DNA of 40,932 nucleotides from a virus, in IMG/VR virus record IMGVR_UViG_3300020180_000045, positions 1 to 40,932 of that record. The stretch is one strand, 5' to 3'. Made by a program: the position numbers and the translations under genes. Position 1 is the stretch's first letter. The number at the start of each line of letters is the position of its first letter. Below the pieces are notes generated by a model that was given only the letters and a program-made list of their open reading frames with translations, was not told the origin of the DNA and did not search any database. Shown here piece after piece: positions 37,742 through 40,932 of the stretch.

Positions 37742-37773
37742 GTCAAAAGCCCGGATAAAACCGGGCTTTTGAC
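37742..37773. terminator. Bidirectional terminator of capsid operon
   Basis: GTCAAAAGCCCGG (37742-37754), loop ATAAAA, and CCGGGCTTTTGAC (37761-37773) form a perfect 13-bp stem with A and T runs inside. Confidence 0.85.
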
Positions 37774-37799
37774 ATTGCGCATTTGCCTTAAAACCTCTT

Positions 37800-37834
37800 G
37801 TCCTTTAAGCGTTTAGCACTTATCAATAGCTTTG
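37800..37834 (+). promoter_or_regulatory. Late promoter-like element, copy 8
   Basis: GTCCTTT at 37800-37806, exactly 20 nt, then TAGCTTTG at 37827-37834, a full match to TAnnTTTG. The ATG at 37839 is 4 nt downstream. It drives the terminase operon. Confidence 0.8.
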
Positions 37835-37838
37835 GCCT

Positions 37839-38564
37839 ATGACCTGGTCCGAGCGCGTAATCCAGTACACCGACAAAGGCGGAACCCATGCCCAAGGCTT
37901 GGCGCTGTTGAAGGAAAATATTCCGAACAGCCCTTGGCTAAGAATTTTAGCCACGGAGGACCGGATTAATGCCGGCAAGCTTCACAAGCTGTTGCTGGCA
38001 GCACAACAGCAGCACGTAACCGAGCCCACCGCAGCGGTGACCAGTCAGCAAGAGGCAACGGCTTCTTCCTGGCGCAGCCGCGTTTCCTTGCGCTATACAC
38101 CTGAGCGCTTAGCGTTGGCCCTTCCACCGGAATTACAAACCCTCGATGCCGCTTGGCGAAGGCGCTACAAAGCCGCGGTCAGCGCCCATTACGAGCTTAC
38201 CCGATCACGCAGTGACAAGCGGCGCAAAGTCTTAGCCTTCGAGATTCTTAATCACTTTGACTACATACGTGAAGCCTGGGAACAGGTAGACTACTTCCGG
38301 GAGCATGGCGTGGTCAAACCCGCCGAAAAAGTAAACACGCGCCATTGGCGCAGCATGACGCTCAACCAGATCATGCGCCACCGCATGAACATAGCGCCCA
38401 ACGTGGTTAAAAACCGTGGCAAGCTTAAAGGCGCCACAAAGCCCGAAGAAATACGCGTTCTGACAGAACGCATAGCCGGCTACCAACAACAGATCCTAGA
38501 GATAGAAGAATACTTTAACCATGCCCAAACAATCCTACAAGCAGCAGGAAGCGCGCCTGCTTAA
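37839..38564 (+). CDS. Packaging operon protein, possibly DNA-binding
   Basis: This 241-residue, helical protein is strongly basic in the middle (SHYELTRSRSDKRRKVLAF-type stretch). It has a long C-terminal coiled-coil (EEIRVLTERIAGYQQQILEIEEYF). It is the first gene of the terminase operon and overlaps the next gene by 44 bp. It may be a small-terminase-like or DNA-recognition partner, but no family is recognised. Start is 4 nt after the late promoter octamer. Confidence 0.5.
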   Translation: MTWSERVIQYTDKGGTHAQGLALLKENIPNSPWLRILATEDRINAGKLHKLLLAAQQQHVTEPTAAVTSQQEATASSWRSRVSLRYTPERLALALPPELQTLDAAWRRRYKAAVSAHYELTRSRSDKRRKVLAFEILNHFDYIREAWEQVDYFREHGVVKPAEKVNTRHWRSMTLNQIMRHRMNIAPNVVKNRGKLKGATKPEEIRVLTERIAGYQQQILEIEEYFNHAQTILQAAGSAPA

Positions 38565-39192
38565 AGGCCAACCGCAGACAAGCATGGAGCGCTATGCTGC
38601 CTACCTGCTCAATCCGGATGAGGATCATCACAGCTTAACAGATGAGGAGCTGAAGCACCTCAATAAGCTGGACAAGGTAGACAACCTGATCCGCAGCTAC
38701 GGCCGCATGTTGGACGTCATCAGCTTTGTCTGCAAGCTTGACGGCGAAGACAAACCCATGAGCCGCTATCGTGCAGAACATCTCATCCGGGAAGCACAGG
38801 ACTTGTTCGGCAGCGTCAACACGATAAACAAGCCTTATTGGCGCACCGTGTTACTGGAGAAGGCTATGGAGGTGTTTAACCTGGCCATCAAAGCAAACGA
38901 CTTTAGCGCTGCCGGCAACGCGCTAATGCATGCGGCCAAATTCCTGCGCCTGGATCAAGCCGATGACACCGAAGTGGCAGAAACAACTGCTACTACTTAC
39001 GTCATGGTCATTAAGGCTGGCGACAAACAAACCAGCCTGGATCTGACCAACATCGGCTACCTCAGCGCTAAACACCGCAACGAGCTGGTGCAGGCCGCTC
39101 AGGAGCAGGCAATGGATATTGAATGGGAAGAAATAGAAAAAGGCACTTTGCCGCCTGCCGCCAGCAATGACCACCAAGCCCCTTCGCCTTAA
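38521..39192 (+). CDS. Putative small terminase subunit
   Basis: This 223-residue protein has a helical central region (YRAEHLIREAQDLFGSVNT and EKAMEVFNLAIKANDFSAAGNALMHAAKFL) and an acidic end. Its position directly before the large terminase, with a 26-bp overlap, fits a small terminase subunit that recognises the packaging site. No HTH is clearly seen. Confidence 0.6.
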   Translation: MPKQSYKQQEARLLKGQPQTSMERYAAYLLNPDEDHHSLTDEELKHLNKLDKVDNLIRSYGRMLDVISFVCKLDGEDKPMSRYRAEHLIREAQDLFGSVNTINKPYWRTVLLEKAMEVFNLAIKANDFSAAGNALMHAAKFLRLDQADDTEVAETTATTYVMVIKAGDKQTSLDLTNIGYLSAKHRNELVQAAQEQAMDIEWEEIEKGTLPPAASNDHQAPSP

Positions 39193-40810
39193 CCCGGCTC
39201 AGCTGCTCAGCATCATCCACCCGGTGCGCATGGGCGTTCATATCTGGGGAAGGGGCACCGGTAAGTCGTTCGGCCCTATGGGCTGGGAAAGCCAACTGGT
39301 GGCGCATCAAATGCCACGGGCCACCTTCAGCTTTGTTGGCCCAACCTACGTAGACCTGATGACCAACACGCTGCCTACCACCTTGGCGGCGTGGCGGGCG
39401 CTTGGCTACCGCGAATACGATCACCGCTACCCGCGTAAGGGCGGCAACTTTTGCATAGGTGTGCGGCCACCTGCGCACTGGCTTAAGCCCTACTTGCCGC
39501 CACTGCGCTATGAACACTTTATCAGTTGGGATACAGGAGCCGGGTTTCACCTGGTCAGCCAGGATCGCAAAGGCACCGATCGCGGGGGAAGTGTTGACGG
39601 GGTTTTTGCTGATGAAGGCCTGAAATTAAAGAAGGAGCAATTTGAGCAGGAAAGCCTAAGCACTATTCGTGGCAACCGCCACCACTTCGGCCATAACCCA
39701 CGGCATCAGCTCATACGCCTTTGCAGCTCAAAGCCGGTAAGCAGCAAAGGCCAATGGATGCTCGACTACGCAAAGTATTATGAAGAAGACGGGCATCAGT
39801 ACGGCCCCACTCAGCGGGTCATTGCAGACCTTCAGCTAGAGCTTATTGACACCAACAGCCTTCAGCACCGCCAAGATCTTTGGCAAGAGATTAAGAAGCT
39901 GCGAGAGCTGATTAACTATTATCCTAAAGGCAATGAATTACTGTACACGGAAGCCAATGGCTTCAGCAACCTGACCAACCTGGGCCTCAACTACTTTACT
40001 GATAAGCGGCTCAGCATGACCGAGAGCACCTTCTTGGTAGAGATCCTGAACAAGAGCTTAGCTGGCATTGAAGGAGGCTTTTACGGTAAGCTGGTCGAAC
40101 GCATTCACACCTACACCGACAGCTACAACTACACCTTCCTGGACAGCCAGGGCTATCAGCTAAGTGAACTTGACTGCAGGCGTGATGCTGACCTGCTGCC
40201 CAACCTACCGGTGCGCATAGGGGTAGACTGGGGAGCCAACATTAACTTCATGTGCATTGCCCAGGACCAAAGCAGTGGTCGTAAGCGTCTGTTGCGTTAC
40301 CTCAACAACCTGTACGTTAAGCACCCAAGAATCCTTGACGATGTCTTCCATGAGTTCGTGCGCTACTACCGCTTTCACCCCACTAAGCGGGTGTTCTTTC
40401 ACTTTGATCACACGGGTACCAACAGGCAACCCAACAGCACGATGACCTACTATGAACAGGCCACCAAAATTCTGGTTGAGGCGGGCTGGGTGGTAACGCA
40501 GTGCTTTAATACCCGCAACATCGATCCTGAATACCGCTACTACCTGTGGAACAAATGCCTGGAGGAACAGGACCCAGAGCTGCCAATGGTGCGGTTCAAC
40601 GCTAACAACTGCCGAGAGACCCTCACCAGCATGCAGCTTACTCCAGTCATACAGGGCAGCAAAGGTTATAAGAAGGATAAAAGCAGTGAGCGCAAGAAAG
40701 ACATACCCCAGGAGCTTGCCACTCATGGCGGTGACGCGGCCGATACCATCCTTGGCAGCCTGGCAACCCTTAAGCAGGAAGAAGCCTTCATCGACTTTAC
40801 GACCATGTAG
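39167..40810 (+). CDS. Terminase large subunit
   Basis: This 547-residue packaging motor has a Walker A GRGTGKS (28-34) and Walker B VFADE (Asp149, Glu150) in the ATPase domain. The C-terminal RuvC-like nuclease has VDWG (Asp354), HFDHTG (Asp414), and GGDAAD (Asp523/Asp526). It packages DNA into the prohead through the portal and cuts it at the end. It overlaps the preceding gene by 26 bp and is the last gene in the window. Confidence 0.9.
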   Translation: MTTKPLRLNPAQLLSIIHPVRMGVHIWGRGTGKSFGPMGWESQLVAHQMPRATFSFVGPTYVDLMTNTLPTTLAAWRALGYREYDHRYPRKGGNFCIGVRPPAHWLKPYLPPLRYEHFISWDTGAGFHLVSQDRKGTDRGGSVDGVFADEGLKLKKEQFEQESLSTIRGNRHHFGHNPRHQLIRLCSSKPVSSKGQWMLDYAKYYEEDGHQYGPTQRVIADLQLELIDTNSLQHRQDLWQEIKKLRELINYYPKGNELLYTEANGFSNLTNLGLNYFTDKRLSMTESTFLVEILNKSLAGIEGGFYGKLVERIHTYTDSYNYTFLDSQGYQLSELDCRRDADLLPNLPVRIGVDWGANINFMCIAQDQSSGRKRLLRYLNNLYVKHPRILDDVFHEFVRYYRFHPTKRVFFHFDHTGTNRQPNSTMTYYEQATKILVEAGWVVTQCFNTRNIDPEYRYYLWNKCLEEQDPELPMVRFNANNCRETLTSMQLTPVIQGSKGYKKDKSSERKKDIPQELATHGGDAADTILGSLATLKQEEAFIDFTTM

Positions 40811-40932
40811 GCACTTGCCTAAACATAATGGGAATGTCCTAAAGTGTAGCATTTACTGGACATTTGCCTTTTTCACATATGTAGCTTTTTCTGGACATGC
40901 AAGTGCGTTTCTTCTTTTCCGAGGGAGTTGGG
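40811..40932. repeat. Non-coding right edge with direct and inverted repeats
   Basis: GTAGCATTTACTGGACAT at 40846-40863 is repeated as GTAGCTTTTTCTGGACAT at 40881-40898, a 35-bp period with two differences. GCACTTGC (40811-40818) and GCAAGTGC (40899-40906) form an inverted repeat, as do AATGTCC (40833-40839) and GGACATT (40858-40864). No gene is present. Position next to the terminase makes this a candidate packaging or regulatory site. Confidence 0.5.

Noticed and set aside
1-40932. Integron integrase, CRISPR array or tRNA genes
   Set aside because: No open frame with integron integrase motifs, no spacer-repeat array of CRISPR type, and no cloverleaf with TTC-type T arm was noticed by eye. 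A tRNA search program could still find a weak case.
1-40932. Direct terminal repeats showing a linear genome
   Set aside because: The first and last 40 bases do not match. Only short AAGTGT-type similarities occur.

Overview
The window looks like the genome, or nearly all of it, of a tailed double-stranded DNA bacteriophage of a Bacteroidetes host. It has an HK97-type head module (ClpP-like prohead protease, major capsid protein, portal, both terminase subunits), a 918-residue tape measure protein, two large tail proteins and a GH19 endolysin. No tail sheath and no intact integrase were recognised, so a siphovirus-like particle is the simplest reading. The Bacteroidetes assignment rests on start sites without Shine-Dalgarno sequences, promoter elements resembling TAnnTTTG, and protein types typical of phages of that phylum. 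The terminase genes at the right end lead naturally into the portal cluster at the left end, so the sequence may be a circular or circularly permuted genome cut at an arbitrary point. No direct terminal repeat is visible.

Layout: 1-3628 holds two small head proteins, portal, a neck-type protein and endolysin. 3697-4116 (minus) is an exported protein. 4391-6478 holds a lipoprotein, a DnaA-domain-IV-like protein, an unknown protein, an HNH protein and a small protein. 6496-10480 is an AT-rich accessory block: a C5 cytosine methyltransferase, a small membrane protein, then five small unrelated genes separated by attC-like imperfect inverted repeats. 10670-14705 holds tail proteins. 14769-19029 is an operator-controlled early operon: a small protein, two Ala-rich proteins, an HTH regulator, a SNF2-type helicase and a beta-class methyltransferase. 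19091-20549 holds a minus-strand gene with a possible attenuator leader, then small membrane proteins. 20565-25432 holds a glycosidase-like protein, tail completion protein, tape measure and a small protein. 25737-30371 is the replication module with a primase-helicase. 30519-30772 is a GTTCAA-rich array that may be the origin. 30861-34144 holds an unknown protein and tail-tip or exported proteins. 34208-37717 holds protease, capsid and tail-tube genes. 37839-40810 holds the terminases.

Two features stand out. First, eight copies of one promoter-like element, GTCCTTT, exactly 20 nt, then a TAnnTTTG-like octamer, precede every structural transcription unit on both strands, and no early or replication unit. 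This looks like a late-gene regulon. Four copies end only 4-5 nt before the start codon, which would give leaderless or nearly leaderless mRNAs. Second, the accessory block contains a five-member array of attC-like sites without an integron integrase. In four cassettes the start codon and first 18-27 codons lie inside the upstream attC-like site, and in four the stop codon is part of the downstream TAAC core. Recombination at such sites would therefore exchange N-terminal leaders between unrelated proteins.

All functional names are from reading motifs by eye. No database search was run.
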